A stretch of 64,000 nt of DNA from NCBI GenBank assembly GCA_031216915.1, contig CM062296.1:666828753-666892752 (forward strand), written 5' to 3'. Origin of the DNA: Pictodentalium vernedei. Lineage: Eukaryota > Mollusca > Scaphopoda > Dentaliida > Dentaliidae. How positions within the stretch are numbered: the first letter of the stretch is position 1; each line of letters opens with the position of its first letter. Shown here piece by piece: positions 11,339 to 21,910 of this stretch. The position numbers and the translations under genes were made by a program. Under the pieces are notes generated by a model, which ran no database searches, was not told where the DNA came from, and saw nothing but the letters and a program-made list of their open reading frames with translations.

Positions 11339-11811
11339 GGGTGTTCCCTTGGGTCACCTGTTTTTACTATGAAAACAAGGGGATACCTCCTCCGGAGTTA
11401 GTAATTCTGAGCTGTTATTGGGATGGTTGTTTAGTGAGAAGTTTAAGTTTATAAAATTCATTCAAGTCTTAGTTTTTAAAGTATAGCTTTTGAATATTGC
11501 ATATGTCAACGGACATGATTATGCAATTCTCACACACTTTTAGGAGTATAAGAGTCTCTATTCTCTAGACTTACTTTATTATTGGCTTACTTTAAAAATT
11601 ATTAGTATAAGGATTATTGGATATTAATAGAGTACATGGATGTATGAAGCTCAATTTTTGGAAGGTGTTGTATCTTTCTAATTTATCATAAATAAGAAAG
11701 ATACATGTAAGGCCTATTACTTCTTTTCCCTACAGGGGATGACTCTATTTTATTTTATTGAGCGTATTCCATTTTGCTCTATGTCCTTGGCCCTCCAGCC
11801 TTTTTACTATT

Positions 11812-11900
11812 CAGCTATGTCTGGGTCATTGGTACAGTATAAAAATGTTAAAAAATTTATAGTAATTTATATATTTTTTATACTTACCAATGACCCAGAC
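11812..11900 (+). repeat. DIRS internal complementary region, copy 1
   Basis: This 89-bp segment is the reverse complement of the two element ends joined tail to head. CAGCTATGTCTGGGTCATTG followed by GTACAGTATAAAAAT mirrors the left end, and TATACTTACCAATGACCCAG mirrors the right end with its ~25-bp extension. In DIRS1-type elements this region is the template that lets the single-stranded copy be closed into a circle before the tyrosine recombinase inserts it. Confidence 0.92.
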
Positions 11901-11974
11901 GGGGATGGCCCTCCCAGGAGTTGGGAACTCTTGCCTCCCCGCTGAGTACATAGCGCTTACCAGGCACTGGTTAT

Positions 11975-12202
11975 TAGAATGATAAATGGCGCCAATTTCG
12001 GAACGTCCTTGACACTGCGCATGCGCAGTGGGGGCGAGGTGTGGAGGGCCTTTCAGGACATGTTTTCTTTAGTTTTAGATGCAAATTTTGGGGATTGGGG
12101 GGCAAAATTTGTGTTTGGCCCTATATTTTAAGAGTTAGCACCAGCTATGTCTGGGTCATTGGTAAGTATAAAAAATATATAAATTACTATAAATTTTTTA
12201 AC
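11975..12202 (-). repeat. DIRS copy 1 right inverted terminal repeat
   Basis: Inverted copy of the left terminal repeat, with an extension (about 12177-12202, through AAATTACTATAAATTTTTTAAC) absent from the left end. It carries TTGGCGCCA-like and TGCGCATGCGCA motifs. The flank continues TTTTACTGC, while copy 2 continues TTTTCAAACG. Confidence 0.9.
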
Positions 12203-12531
12203 TTTTACTGCTAAGCCTCTAAACTTGCACTTAAAGATGTGTTTCAATTTGAGAGCTGTTCAAGCCCATACAGATAAGGGTTCATTACATTCAATCTTAG
12301 CATCAACTCAATAGAAGGGCCTTCTGAAAAGAGATGTGCTGCTTTGCACAAAAATGCCAGATATCAGAAAAATTAAAACTAATAACTCAGAAACAGCATA
12401 TAATGCTGATTGTGAGGCTCTTTATGGTAAGGTTGATTGGTAATGGGATTTGTACATATTAACTTGATTCAGAGGTAAGATTGCAAGCTTTAATCCTTTA
12501 CCTAACCAATTAGGCTATTAAAAAACAAATT

Positions 12532-12885
12532 CTTGTTTCTCAGGCACCCCCCTTGTCAATGAAAACCTGCCTCATCACTTCATTTTTATACCTGGAAATC
12601 TTTTTGATGATACTATTTTGCACTTGTAGGATGAAGACTTTAACCAACTGTATCTTGTTTGACAGTTCTCAGTGAGATCTGTCAAACAAGATATAGTTGA
12701 TTGAATTTGCAACTGCATTATGGGACATTTCCCCTACTGAAAACATTTTTTTCCACGTAATTGTGCAATTCGTAAATTCAAAATTTCAACTAGTTACACA
12801 ACTGTTGTGTATTAACAAATAAAAAAGAAGAAAAACGCCTCCCTCCCTCATCATAAAACTGAAGCAAAATTGCCTGAGAAACAAG
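12532..12885. mobile_element. MITE with 15-bp perfect terminal inverted repeats
   Basis: A 354-bp element bounded by CTTGTTTCTCAGGCA and TGCCTGAGAAACAAG, flanked by AAATT on both sides (12527-12531 and 12886-12890). Inside, about 12650-12710 is a palindrome (TATCTTGTTTGACAGTTCTC / GATCTGTCAAACAAGATA) like the centre of the TA-flanked MITE at 16775, so another insertion or shared module may be nested. Elements at 38991 and 39739/46961 have similar ends. Confidence 0.7.
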
Positions 12886-13301
12886 AAATTTTTTTGCATA
12901 AGCCTCAGTCAAATTATAAACACTACCTTTTATAAGCTCACCAATTTCTCAAATCCTTGATTAAGTATAACTTCAGACATCTCATAACAGGACTATTGAG
13001 GCATGATAAGAAAAATCCCAAGCTTGTTTTGGAAAAATTGAACATTTTTAATATTTGTTTTTAATGTGGGTATCTTATCTTCAACTTGTGTTAACCATAG
13101 ATTAAATAATCATTTGTATAGTTCACAAAAATAAAATCACCATCAGTTCACATTATATCTAAAAGGTGCTCATACCAGGTGCTGGGAGTGCTAACCATTA
13201 ACTTTGTATCCTTGAGAATTTTGTTCTGTAATTTTCTTCTCTCTCCAGTACTTTTTGCTTAACTTTGAATAATGTCTAAAATGAATAAATCTGATTTTCA
13301 G

Positions 13302-13580
13302 GTTTCCAAAGCCTGCACATCAATTTGTCAGTGGGCACGAGCTATGCACAAATATCACTTTGTTGCTAAAGGTGTTGCGCCTAAGAGAGAAGCTCTAAGA
13401 ATAGCTTCAGCAGAGCTGGAAGAAACACAGAAGATACTGGATGAGGCTAAAACTAGGCTTCAGAACGTACAAGATGGAATAGCCACACTACAGGCTAAAT
13501 ATGATGACTGTGTGAGGAAAAAGGAAGAGTTGGAGAACAAGTGCCATGAATGTGAACAGAGATTAGTACGAGCTGACAAG
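13302..13580 (+). CDS. DNAH1-like: Axonemal dynein heavy chain, exon B (stalk tip and second stalk helix)
   Basis: This exon encodes 93 residues in phase 0. VSKACTSICQWARAMHKYHF is the C-terminal end of the microtubule-binding domain. It is followed from about residue 27 by a long charged coiled coil (AELEETQKILDEAKTRL ... LENKCHECEQRLVRADK), the second helix of the antiparallel stalk, whose sliding couples ATP state to microtubule affinity. Acceptor CTGATTTTCAG and donor AAG|GTAACA are clean. An ATG 30 bp upstream (13272) is in the same frame, but it lies before the acceptor and is not a real start. Confidence 0.95.
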
Positions 13581-13978
13581 GTAACATAAGATTTACAACT
13601 GAACTTCATTTGAATTTTACAAACCATTTTTGATTCTCTTAATTTAAGATAAAGTTTACAGCTATCAGCAGTCCTGTTCTGCTTCAGAAGCTTAGAAGAA
13701 TAACTGACTGTGTAATTATATTGATTGACAGTGCTTGGGAGTTCTCAGAGATGTCTGTCAAACAATATATATATTTTGTGAATAGTGCTGATGAGATATA
13801 TGTTACACTTGCATTTGGTAAGGGTTTATTAAGTTTTTGTTTGGCTTTATATTTTGATTGGTAGTATTTGTTTCATATACCACTGTCTCTCATCGTCGGG
13901 TGATGTTCTTGGAGCATTGACACAAATATGAAAGATGAAAGTGCAGTTTAATTATCTATTGTTTTGTGTAACTTTCTT

Positions 13979-14307
13979 TTTTAGCTGCGACGACCAGCTC
14001 TATATGTGGCAATGTCGGTCTGTCTGTCAGTCGGTCGGTCTGTCACCAACGAGTTTAAAAAAACACCATAACTCCTAAAATACTTGATGGAATGACACCA
14101 TACTTGGTATGCAAGTGTATCTTCATGATGTCTACACCCTCTCAATAGTGTATGTCATTCGGATAATTTCTGTCAAATTTATGGACTTGTCACCAACAAG
14201 TTTTTTTGTCACCAACAAGTTTTTTTGTCACCAATGAGTTTTAAAACATCATTGGCATTGCACGAATCATCGCAGCTTCGGCACTGTGACAGTGCGCTTT
14301 AGTTTAT
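13979..14307. mobile_element. Short element with subterminal inverted repeats, helentron-like type B
   Basis: It starts TTAGCTGCGACGACCAGCTC, contains Tyr/Val-type simple repeats (GTCGGTCTGTCTGTC, CACCAACGAGTTT three times) and ends with TCATCGCAGCT followed by the hairpin GGCACTGTGACAGTGC and a T-rich tail. AGCTGCGACGA and TCATCGCAGCT form subterminal inverted repeats. The layout matches the elements at 18962, 20165 and 36448. Class is inferred. Confidence 0.5.
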
Positions 14308-14594
14308 TTTTTGTTTTTGAACTAATTTGTGGACAGTCAGAAATTTGTAAAATGGATCTGTTCATAATAAGTGCTGCAGGGGTTAAAGCAAAATTGTTAA
14401 TTTATTTGCATTCCCCTCATTTCAACCCAATTTAAATACTACCCATTCCATTTGTTTTAGTTATTAGCTATTTTTAAAGGAGAGGTTTTCTAAACATGAC
14501 ATGCATTACCTCACTAAATATTCTCGAACTGAATAGAGGTGTAGATGTGAGAGGAAATTTGCTTTCAGAGTGGAAGAAGTAGTGTTGGGTGGTA

Positions 14595-14890
14595 CAGTGG
14601 TCCCATGAAATTAGATAATCCTGTTAATGGAATAACTTCCAAATACCAAACCATATACCATACCCTCAGTGCAGATTTGACACGTTTATTGCGTATAGGT
14701 TATAAACTCCTTTTAGTTGAATAAAAAATCTTGAAACCTATCCACGAATTACTCATCTAAGAATTACTCTGATAACCACTGCTTTTCCTATGTTTATAGA
14801 CCTGTTTGTCCTTAGTACATCCAGTATTGGCATTTAATCTATTATATCTCATTTGACAAAGCTTGATAATCTCTGATAATATGCAAAATG
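14595..14890. mobile_element. TA-flanked mariner-type MITE, partial copy
   Basis: It starts after TA with CAGTGGTCCC and follows the same order as 16775-17040 (TAATTGAATA-type blocks, ACACCAAACCATATACCATA, then TCTATTATATCTCATTTGAC). It stops near the central palindrome about 40 bp before dynein exon C. The right half is missing. Confidence 0.7.
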
Positions 14891-14926
14891 TTGTCACAGT
14901 TTTATTTTATATTTTTTCCATTTCAG

Positions 14927-15058
14927 CTTATTGGTGGGTTAGCTGATGAGAAGGACAGATGGAAGGAGTCTGTGACCAGTTTGAATGAGATAATTGATAA
15001 CATAGTTGGTGATGTTTTGGTATCTGCTGGTTATGTAGCCTATCTTGGACCCTTTACC
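14927..15058 (+). CDS. DNAH1-like: Axonemal dynein heavy chain, exon C (stalk base to AAA5)
   Basis: This exon encodes 44 residues in phase 0 (LIGGLADEKDRWKESV ... VSAGYVAYLGPFT). The LIxGLxDEKxRW block closes the second stalk helix, and GDVLVSAGYVAYLGPFT begins the AAA5 module of the motor ring. Acceptor CATTTCAG and donor ACC|GTGAGT flank it. The upstream neighbour is a partial MITE that ends shortly before the acceptor. Confidence 0.95.
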
Positions 15059-15390
15059 GTGAGTATATATTTTCATAACATCAACTCATATTTTGTCCTT
15101 ATTTCATCTATTCTGATGGTGGTGGAATGGAAAGCACATTGAATGTTTGTCATTTTCTACTTTTAAAAGAAAAATAAAGATCGAAAAATAACGATCCTGT
15201 ATCCACAGTTAGTTTCACTGTCCATTTGTAAACCTTCCTGTCAACTCCTAAAAATCTTTTCCTCTCAGAAATTAACTCAGGCAATTTTCTCCATTTTCTC
15301 CTATATTAACCAGAGATTCGTCAGCATTTTCATTCTTCCTGTATATATTACAACCTGCCCATATCATGCTCTTTCTCAGTGAAGAGAAAT

Positions 15391-15417
15391 GGGGGGGGGG
15401 GGGGGGGGGGGGGGGGG
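15391..15417. repeat. Poly-G homopolymer (27 G)
   Basis: A pure run of 27 G after GAAGAGAAAT. Three 60-90-codon ORFs that cross it are artefacts of glycine or proline runs. Confidence 0.95.
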
Positions 15418-15657
15418 TCACCATTGTGGGCCAGTAATGACTTGGCATTATGTTAATTTTTATTTCACACAACAACTCTTTGCTCATGACTTACTGTACT
15501 TTCTAAGCTTGTCTATTACCATGCATGGATACAGAAGATGTAGAATGAGTGTTCCGGGGATGGGATATTTGTGAAACAACCTTTGGAATATTCCATTTTC
15601 CCTGGCATATTGGTTGCAAAATGGAAAATTCAGCCTTGTTTCATAAATATCTTATTA

Positions 15658-15771
15658 TAAAGTAGCTCGTCGACATTAGATATATTGAGCGTGATAACAG
15701 CATTAAAAAAGATTGACCTTTTTTAATGCTGTTATCACGCTCAATATATCTAATGTCGACAAGCTACTTTA
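15658..15771. repeat. Long near-perfect foldback (53-bp arms, 8-nt loop)
   Basis: The left arm (15658-15710) runs TAAAGTAGCTCGTCGACATT to AACAGCATTAAAAAA, the loop is GATTGACC (15711-15718), and the right arm (15719-15771) returns TTTTTTAATGCTGTTATCAC to AGCTACTTTA. I see only one clear mismatch (CTCGT against ACAAG). Flanks contain no obvious TSD. Confidence 0.85.
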
Positions 15772-16774
15772 TGGAATAATCGGTTTAACAACAAAGCAAA
15801 ACAAACTTTTATTCAGGAAAGTTCAAACATTCATCCTTGCAACTGGCAGATTTGAATAAGATCACCTGAACCCAAATGATGCACAATGCACCCATTGTTG
15901 TGTACTAGCATGCGTTGGGACAACTGTGGCATGCTGTGGAACTGCATTTTAATTTTAACTTCCACCAATTTGTTCTTAACTTACACGCTCTCCTTTTCTA
16001 AAGACGATAGAGATCCAATAATGCGAAAGTCAGCAGGCGAGCCTAGACAACGGCAATCCTTCACTCTCTAATCCTATAACTATTTAACACCTCGAGCCCC
16101 GGTGGCCCTTTTTCGGACAAAACCAGTGGAACACCCCGTTTTCCGTGACAAAATAATGTTAAATAAATAAGTAGTACAGACCAACCCTTGTTTCCAACGT
16201 GTGGCCCCAAGGCTCCTCGTTGGAAATACTGATTGGTCAGCTCTAAAGTATTGAAAATATTGAAAATAGACCCTTCTAGCTAATTCTAGTGAACTGATGT
16301 GGAAGATACCACCGGAGCTCAAAACGGTTAAATCATTATCTCTCTAAATCTTCAATTTTCAACCCTTTAGCTGATGACTACACTAATTCTTAGTACTTCT
16401 ATATTGTATATAATTGTGCCGCAAATGTTTAATTATTCTTGTTTAAGGAGAGGAGTTTTTGTAAGTTGTGATAACTTGTTCTCCTATCCTTTTTGCTGTA
16501 TATAGTGGCGAATAAAATATGTTTAAACTAAACTAGACTAATATCTTATGAGAGTTATACCAATTCTGTATTCTGTTTATCATGTAGCAAAATTTTTGTA
16601 AAAGTAAAAAATAATAAATTTTTGCTATTAGTGATGGTTTATCGAAAAAGAATTCAAACTTCAGAGTTATTGCTGCTGAGATGATTTACAATGATTCAGT
16701 TTTTTTTTTAAATGTTCATGCTCCGAAATGCTCATGTTCTCTCCTAACAAAGAAATTCCGAATTTTTGATATTA
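15772..16774. other. Intronic sequence, no feature recognised
   Basis: No exon or bounded element was found. Short ORFs at 15886 and 16080 (minus) have no recognisable family. Confidence 0.45.
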
Positions 16775-17203
16775 CAGTGGAGTCCACTTAATTGGATATC
16801 TCTTAATTGTATATCCCTGTTAATTGAATATAATTTTCCAACACAAAACCATTTTCCGTACCTCCAGGACAAATTTAACCTGTTAATTGAATATAGGTTA
16901 TAGAGAGAACTCCTGTTAATTGAATAAAAAATGTTGTAACCTGTCGAGAAATTACCCTGACTCTCCCCAGTTTTCCTTTGTTTATAAACCCATTTGGCCT
17001 TAGGACATCCAATACAGGCATTTAATCTATTATATCTTGTTTGACAGAGCTCATAGAGCTCTGTCAAACAAGATATAATAGAATAAATGCTAAGTTTATC
17101 TCTAGAATACAGGAAAGTGACACTATCCCTGTTAAATGAATACTCCTGTTAATTGAATAATTTTCATTGGCAAAGTGGCTATTCAATTAACAGGGTTCCA
17201 CTG
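16775..17203. mobile_element. TA-flanked mariner-type MITE, complete copy
   Basis: 429 bp flanked by TA (16773-16774 and 17204-17205), with inverted ends CAGTGGAGTCC / GGTTCCACTG. Internal blocks repeat the phrase CTGTTAATTGAATA. The centre (about 17030-17090) is a palindrome, TCTATTATATCTTGTTTGAC ... GTCAAACAAGATATAATAGA. A TA target and short inverted ends fit Tc1/mariner mobilisation; no transposase is present. Related copies: 14595, 37305, 54957. Confidence 0.85.
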
Positions 17204-17205
17204 TA

Positions 17206-18961
17206 TTACACATTTTAAAACCTCAGTTGTCAGAATGTACATTGTGTATGACAAGATGATTTCACATGAAATATCAGGTTCAGGATGCATTGCAAACATC
17301 ATATAGTTCTGTTTTAGTTGAAACGATGACAGGCAATCTCAAAATTGTATTAAAAAAATGCCAGCCAAATCAGCAGAAGGTGTTATTGAACTGTATTTAA
17401 TAATAAATCAAATACTTAATGTCACTCATTGAAAAATTTAATACAAAATTGAATTTATCCTTGGCTTTAAACAGAAAAGATACTTTTTTTTGGAGAAGAC
17501 ATTAATTCTGAGTTTTCGGAAGCTTTAAATACCTGTCTTATTAATTTCAAAAAATATATTTATTCATGGAGTAGAAAAGGCCCCTTGCCAAATGCTCTTG
17601 CTTTTGGCAAAAGTCTTAGGTACCAAAAACATATTGAATTATACTCAACAAACATGTATTCAAACTCATGACAAGGGGTGAGGTGGCAGTACATCACACG
17701 CATACTGTTTTGACAATGTTTTGTACATCAGATCATTGTTTCCATTTAACCTTGGGAGAAAGTTTGTTTTTTTTCATCTATTTTTGTTATTTTGTATTTG
17801 AAAGTTTATGTTTTTTAATTAAAAAAAAAAAATACTTAATGTCGAAAATGGTCATGTCATATGATAAATTGTAATATATTTCACCCTAAAAAATTTATTC
17901 GGTGTTCTGAAAATGTATGGTTACACTTTGAGAACAATTACAAAAGCCTAGTAATTTAATATTAGCCTCCCTGTAGGAAATATATGAATTCTTTGCTAAC
18001 CAGTTGACTAGGGAGGGCCCTGCGAATCTTCAAATTAGATTCAAATTTTGAATCATTTGTCTGTCTACCGAATACTGAAATCAAATATCCCGATGATGAT
18101 TATGGAAACTTATGTCCTTTTTTTTCCGTGTATATCATATGTAGCCATTATTTCTCATCAATTACGTTAATATCAAGAATGTTACTGATAACTAGTGAGT
18201 CAGAGCTGTCCGGAGGTTATTATTTCAAAAGTCAGTAATGGGGCATGAACATAATCATTAGTTGGAAACCAGTCAGACGTTATGTCAGAATGCATGCTCA
18301 TGTGTCAGTTGTACAGACAGCTTAAAATCATAGACCACAATTTCGTTCTGGTGATGTATTCCCTACTATTATAAAACTACTAATCACATCCTCTTCCGAA
18401 AATTAGAAAATGTCACTGTTTTCTTGAATTCACAGTAATGTTGTCAAAATATTGTCATCTGTATCATAAAAAAATGTGAAACATCAGTTCCAAATAGAAT
18501 TGATACTTTATCTTTCACAAATTTCAGCTGACACTTTCCAAACAATATTCTCGAATAACTAAAAATAATTTATTCTTTGTAGCTTATGCTCCTCATTGGA
18601 ATGTTCTCAATGAATGCATTTTAATGACGGGTCATAAGCTATGTTTTTTTAGACAGAAATTGAAAAAGTAATACAACTTGATTGACAGTTTTTACGAATA
18701 GTGCTTTCGGAGTTTTTTATGGTCATTATGCTGAGAAAAGTGTTTATGGAATGGAGACAAAAATGTTAAATTTCAGATTAGTTGAAAATTGTAAAATTTA
18801 TTTTTCCTAAAATTCACAATAATGTTAAAATATTGTAATCTGTATTATAAAAAAATCAAAGTATGAGTTCCTAATTTTTCTTGAACATGGTTTACAACAT
18901 CTCTAGGATGAAATCTGCATTTTCATTGTGATTAGTGGCTATTGTTGTGCATATATTACCA
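17206..18961. other. Intronic sequence, no feature recognised
   Basis: AT-rich DNA with T and A runs. No dynein similarity, bounded element or convincing ORF was found. Two short stretches around 18440-18480 and 18820-18860 resemble each other (AATGTTAAAATATTGTAATC with poly-A after), a weak internal repeat. Confidence 0.45.
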
Positions 18962-19502
18962 TTTTTAGCTCACCAAGGAAGTTGTGTGAGCTTATGTCAT
19001 GACCAGAGTTGCATCAGCATCAACACTTGTGTTAAAGTTATTGTATGAGTCCACCTTGACTTTCAACCCTGTTACTATGCACCTCATACTGTTTCTATGG
19101 CTTACAATTACCCACAGACCTCTTACCCAGTGATATTTTATTGATTTTTAGTGCTTTTGCAATGTTAGACTTTTTTGTCAGTGTGGACTTAGAAAATCTC
19201 TGACATGTTTTGCTGTACATGAATGGAGGCTACCACCAGTATGCTGTGGCTTTTATATTTCATGTATGTGTTAAATGCAACAATAAAAGATGACAGTAAC
19301 CCTTGGCCGGACATTTTTCGGAGATTTTGGACTTTTTTAATGCAATGTTAGACATTTTTGTCACTGTGGACTTCGAAAATTTATGACCTGTTTTGCTATA
19401 CATGTACATGACCGAACATTTTTTGCAGATTTGTAATAAGCCTAGGTTTATTGCATGCCATGCGTTGGTGAGCTAATGGGGATGGACACACTCCTCTTGT
19501 TT
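18962..19502. mobile_element. Helentron-like non-autonomous element, short form
   Basis: It opens TTTTTAGCTCACCAA and closes TTGGTGAGCTAATGGGG ... CTCCTCTTGTTT, so AGCTCACCAA / TTGGTGAGCT are subterminal inverted repeats. The pattern (TTTTAGCTCAC start, CCTCTTGTTT end) matches a widespread mollusc repeat type that I associate with helentron-derived HINE/pearl elements. Two internal segments starting GCAATGTTAGACTTTTTTGT repeat at about 19158 and 19343. Confidence 0.55.
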
Positions 19503-19564
19503 CAGTTTCAGGTAAAATGATCACAAAGAGTTTTCCAGCAGTTTTTCTAAAGTAGATATTTTTT

Positions 19565-19574
<10 letters not shown>

Positions 19575-19595
<21 letters not shown>

Positions 19596-19597
19596 GG
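19575..19597. repeat. Poly-T/poly-G homopolymer junction
   Basis: A T run directly followed by 23 G, one of several long G tracts in this DNA. Length is likely to be unreliable. Confidence 0.9.
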
Positions 19598-19725
19598 CAA
19601 AGTGATAAGTTTTGGAGAATACATCACTTTTGAATGTAACTTTTCCAGTTAGATATTTGAACTCTAATTCAATTAATTATTAGTAAGGTACTGGGTTATT
19701 TTTTCTGTTTGATTATTTATTGCAG

Positions 19726-19971
19726 GGTGAGTACAGAGCAAGCATGCATGCAGATTGGGTTAAAAATTTAGATGCAAATCAAGTGCCCAGGACAGGTGAT
19801 CCAACATTAACAAACACTCTGAGTGATCCTGTGAAGATTAGAAGCTGGCAGATAGCTGGATTACCCAAAGATAATTTATCAGTAGAGAATGGTGTTATTG
19901 TACAATTCTCCAGAAGATGGCCATTGTTCATTGATCCACAAGGTCAAGCTAACAAATGGGTTAAGAACATG
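19726..19971 (+). CDS. DNAH1-like: Axonemal dynein heavy chain, exon D (AAA5)
   Basis: This exon encodes 82 residues in phase 0, starting GEYRASMHADWVKNL. The conserved AAA5 blocks PVKIRSWQIAGLPKDNLS and VENGVIVQFSRRWPLF are followed by IDPQGQANKWVKNM, a dynein hallmark. AAA5 is a structural, normally non-hydrolysing module of the motor ring. Acceptor TTTATTGCAG and donor ATG|GTAAGT flank it. The following intron (19972-33048) is 13.1 kb and holds the second 7-kb DIRS copy. Confidence 0.95.
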
Positions 19972-20164
19972 GTAAGTCCAGAAATTTTAATGTTTTGTAA
20001 TAATTTTGTTGACTATCCAACACAATCTCTTTTTACAGTTATGAATTCAAGTAGATAGATCAAGCACATGCCCTCCCCCACCTCCTCAGCACTACGGTAA
20101 CATTTCATACACACTCTTCATAATTATATACACGTGGGCCCATTCATGTATCGTGCATGGAGGG

Positions 20165-21708
20165 TTTTTAGCTCACTGAAGGGAGCTCTACTTATCACTT
20201 GTCGTCCGTCGTCGTGAACATTTTTCAAACGATTTCTCCTCTGAAACCACTGGTCCGATTTTCATGAAACTTCATGTGGATATTCATTACTATATGGCAA
20301 TTCATGTTTGTTCAAATGAAATGGCCACATCCCTTGGGGGCTGTGTATGGGGCATAACTCTGATAGCACCGTATGAATTATAGAAAAATTATTAAAAAAT
20401 CTTCTCCAGAACCAGTAGGCAGAATCTTTTGATACTTGGTATGTAGCATCTTGGTATGGGTCTGATTCAAGTTTGTTCAAATCGAGTCCCTCAACCAATA
20501 TTGGGGCTCACTATGGGGGCGTGAATTTTTACTGAGTGCAATTTAAGAAAAATTCTTTAGAAATCTTCTTCTCCAGAACCAATGGGCAGAATCTTTTGAT
20601 ATTTGGTATGCAGCATCTTGGTATGGGTCTGATTCAAGTTTGTTCAAATCGAGTCCCTTGATCAATATAGGGGCTCCCTATAGGGGCATAAATTTTTCCT
20701 TAGTGCAATTTAAGGAAAAATCTTCTTCTCCAGAACCAGTGGGCAGAATCTTTTGATATTTCGTATACAGCATCTTGGTATGCATCTGATTCAAGTTTGT
20801 TCAAATAGAGTCCCTTAATCAATTTTGGGGCTCACTATGGGGACCTGAATTTTTACTTAGTGCAATTAAAGAAAAAAAAATTAAAAATCTTCTTCTCCAG
20901 AACCAATGGGCAGGATCTTTTGATATTTGGTATACAGCAGCTTGGTATGGGTCTGATTCAAGTTTGTTCAAATTGAGTTCCTCGATCAATATTGGGGCTC
21001 ACTAAAGGGGTGCGAATTTTCAGTTAGTGCAAATTAAGAAAATTTCTTTAAAAATCTTCTTTTCCGGAACCGATGGGCAGAATCTTTTGATATTTGGTAT
21101 ACAGCATCTTGGTATGGGTCTGATTCAAGTTTGTTCAAATTGAATCTCCCATTCAATATTGGGGATCACTATGGGGGTGTGAATTTTTACTTGGTACAAT
21201 TTAAGAAAAAGTCTTTAACAATCTTCTTCACCAGAACCAATGGGCAGAATCTTTAGATATTTGGTTTGCAAAATCTTGGTATGGGTTGGATTCACGTTTG
21301 TTCAAATTGAGTCTTTTGATCAATATTGGGGCTCACTATGGGGGCGTGAATTTTTACTTAGTACAGTTCAAGAAAAATTCTTTAAAAATTTTCTCCAGAA
21401 CCAGTGGGCAAAATCTTTTGATATTTGGTATGCAGAATGCTAGTATGGGTCTGATTCAAGTTTGTTTAAATTTAGTCCACCCCCCCCCCCCCCCCCCCGC
21501 CCCCACACCCCCCCCACCCCCGGATCAATATGGGGGCATGAATTTTTATTTTGTGCAATTCAAGTCTAATTCTTTAACAATCTTCTCCAGAACCAGCATG
21601 CAGAGTCTTTTGATATTTGGTATACGGCATTCTAGTATGGGCTTGATTCAAGTTTGTACAAATTGAGTCCCTTTATTCATATTAAGGCTCATTATGGAAA
21701 TTTACAAT
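20165..21708 (+). mobile_element. Helentron-like element with tandem modules, left part
   Basis: It begins TTTTTAGCTCACTGAAGGGA, then a GTCGTCCGTCGTCGTGAAC block and a core (TTTTTCAAACGATTTCTCCT, ACTGGTCCGATTTTCATGAA). Tandem modules follow, and the DIRS insertion interrupts at 21709. The rest resumes at 28701 and ends at about 29231. The type resembles bivalve pearl/HINE elements, which carry ~160-bp satellite-like modules; class is by inference. Confidence 0.6.
20405..21708 (+). repeat. Tandem repeat, 8 units of about 160-190 bp
   Basis: Units restart at CCAGAACCAATGGGCAGAAT-like sequence near 20405, 20573, 20731, 20898, 21063, 21231, 21394 and 21588. Each continues with a GATATTTGGTAT / CATCTTGGTATGGGTCTGAT / CAAGTTTGTTCAAAT core. 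Two more units lie beyond the DIRS insertion (about 28880 and 29042). The unit at 21394 carries a C-rich run at 21480-21520. Confidence 0.85.
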
Positions 21709-21910
21709 ATTTTTATACTGTACCAATGACCCAGACATAGCTGGTGCTAACTCTTAAAATATAGGGCCAAACACAAATTTTGCCCCCCAATCCCCAAAAT
21801 TTGCATCTAAAACTAAAGAAAACATGTCCTGAAAGGCCCTCCACACCTCGCCCCCACTGCGCATGCGCAGTGTCAAGGACGTTCCGAAATTGGCGCCATT
21901 TATCATTCTA
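21709..21910 (+). repeat. DIRS copy 2 left inverted terminal repeat
   Basis: Matches 5204-5405, with the NRF1-like palindrome at 21856-21871, and pairs with 28473-28675. Confidence 0.9.

Larger units (their letters stand above)
5204..12202 (+). mobile_element. Non-autonomous DIRS retrotransposon, copy 1 (RT palm deleted)
   Basis: This is a 6,999-bp element bounded by inverted terminal repeats and carrying a DIRS-type internal complementary region near its right end. Decayed ORF1 (Gag-like), RNase H and tyrosine-recombinase sequence remain in order, but the ~1.3 kb encoding the RT palm in the related copy at 51001 is missing: near 9320-9345 the ORF1 tail joins directly to sequence just before RNase H. 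Stops and frameshifts are throughout. The copy at 21709-28700 has the same deletion and the same lesions, but different flanks. Edges are set by agreement of the two copies with the internal complementary region (left ATTTTTATACTG, right TTTTTTAAC). Confidence 0.9.

Noticed and set aside
13272..13301. In-frame ATG upstream of exon B as a translation start
   Set aside because: It lies before a good acceptor (CTGATTTTCAG) and exon A joins in the correct phase.
15272..15574. ORFs with poly-Pro or poly-Gly runs (also at 21286 and 47989)
   Set aside because: Produced by homopolymer G or C tracts; no codon conservation or family.
20405..21708. CRISPR-like repeat array
   Set aside because: Units are contiguous ~160-190-bp repeats without spacers, in animal DNA.
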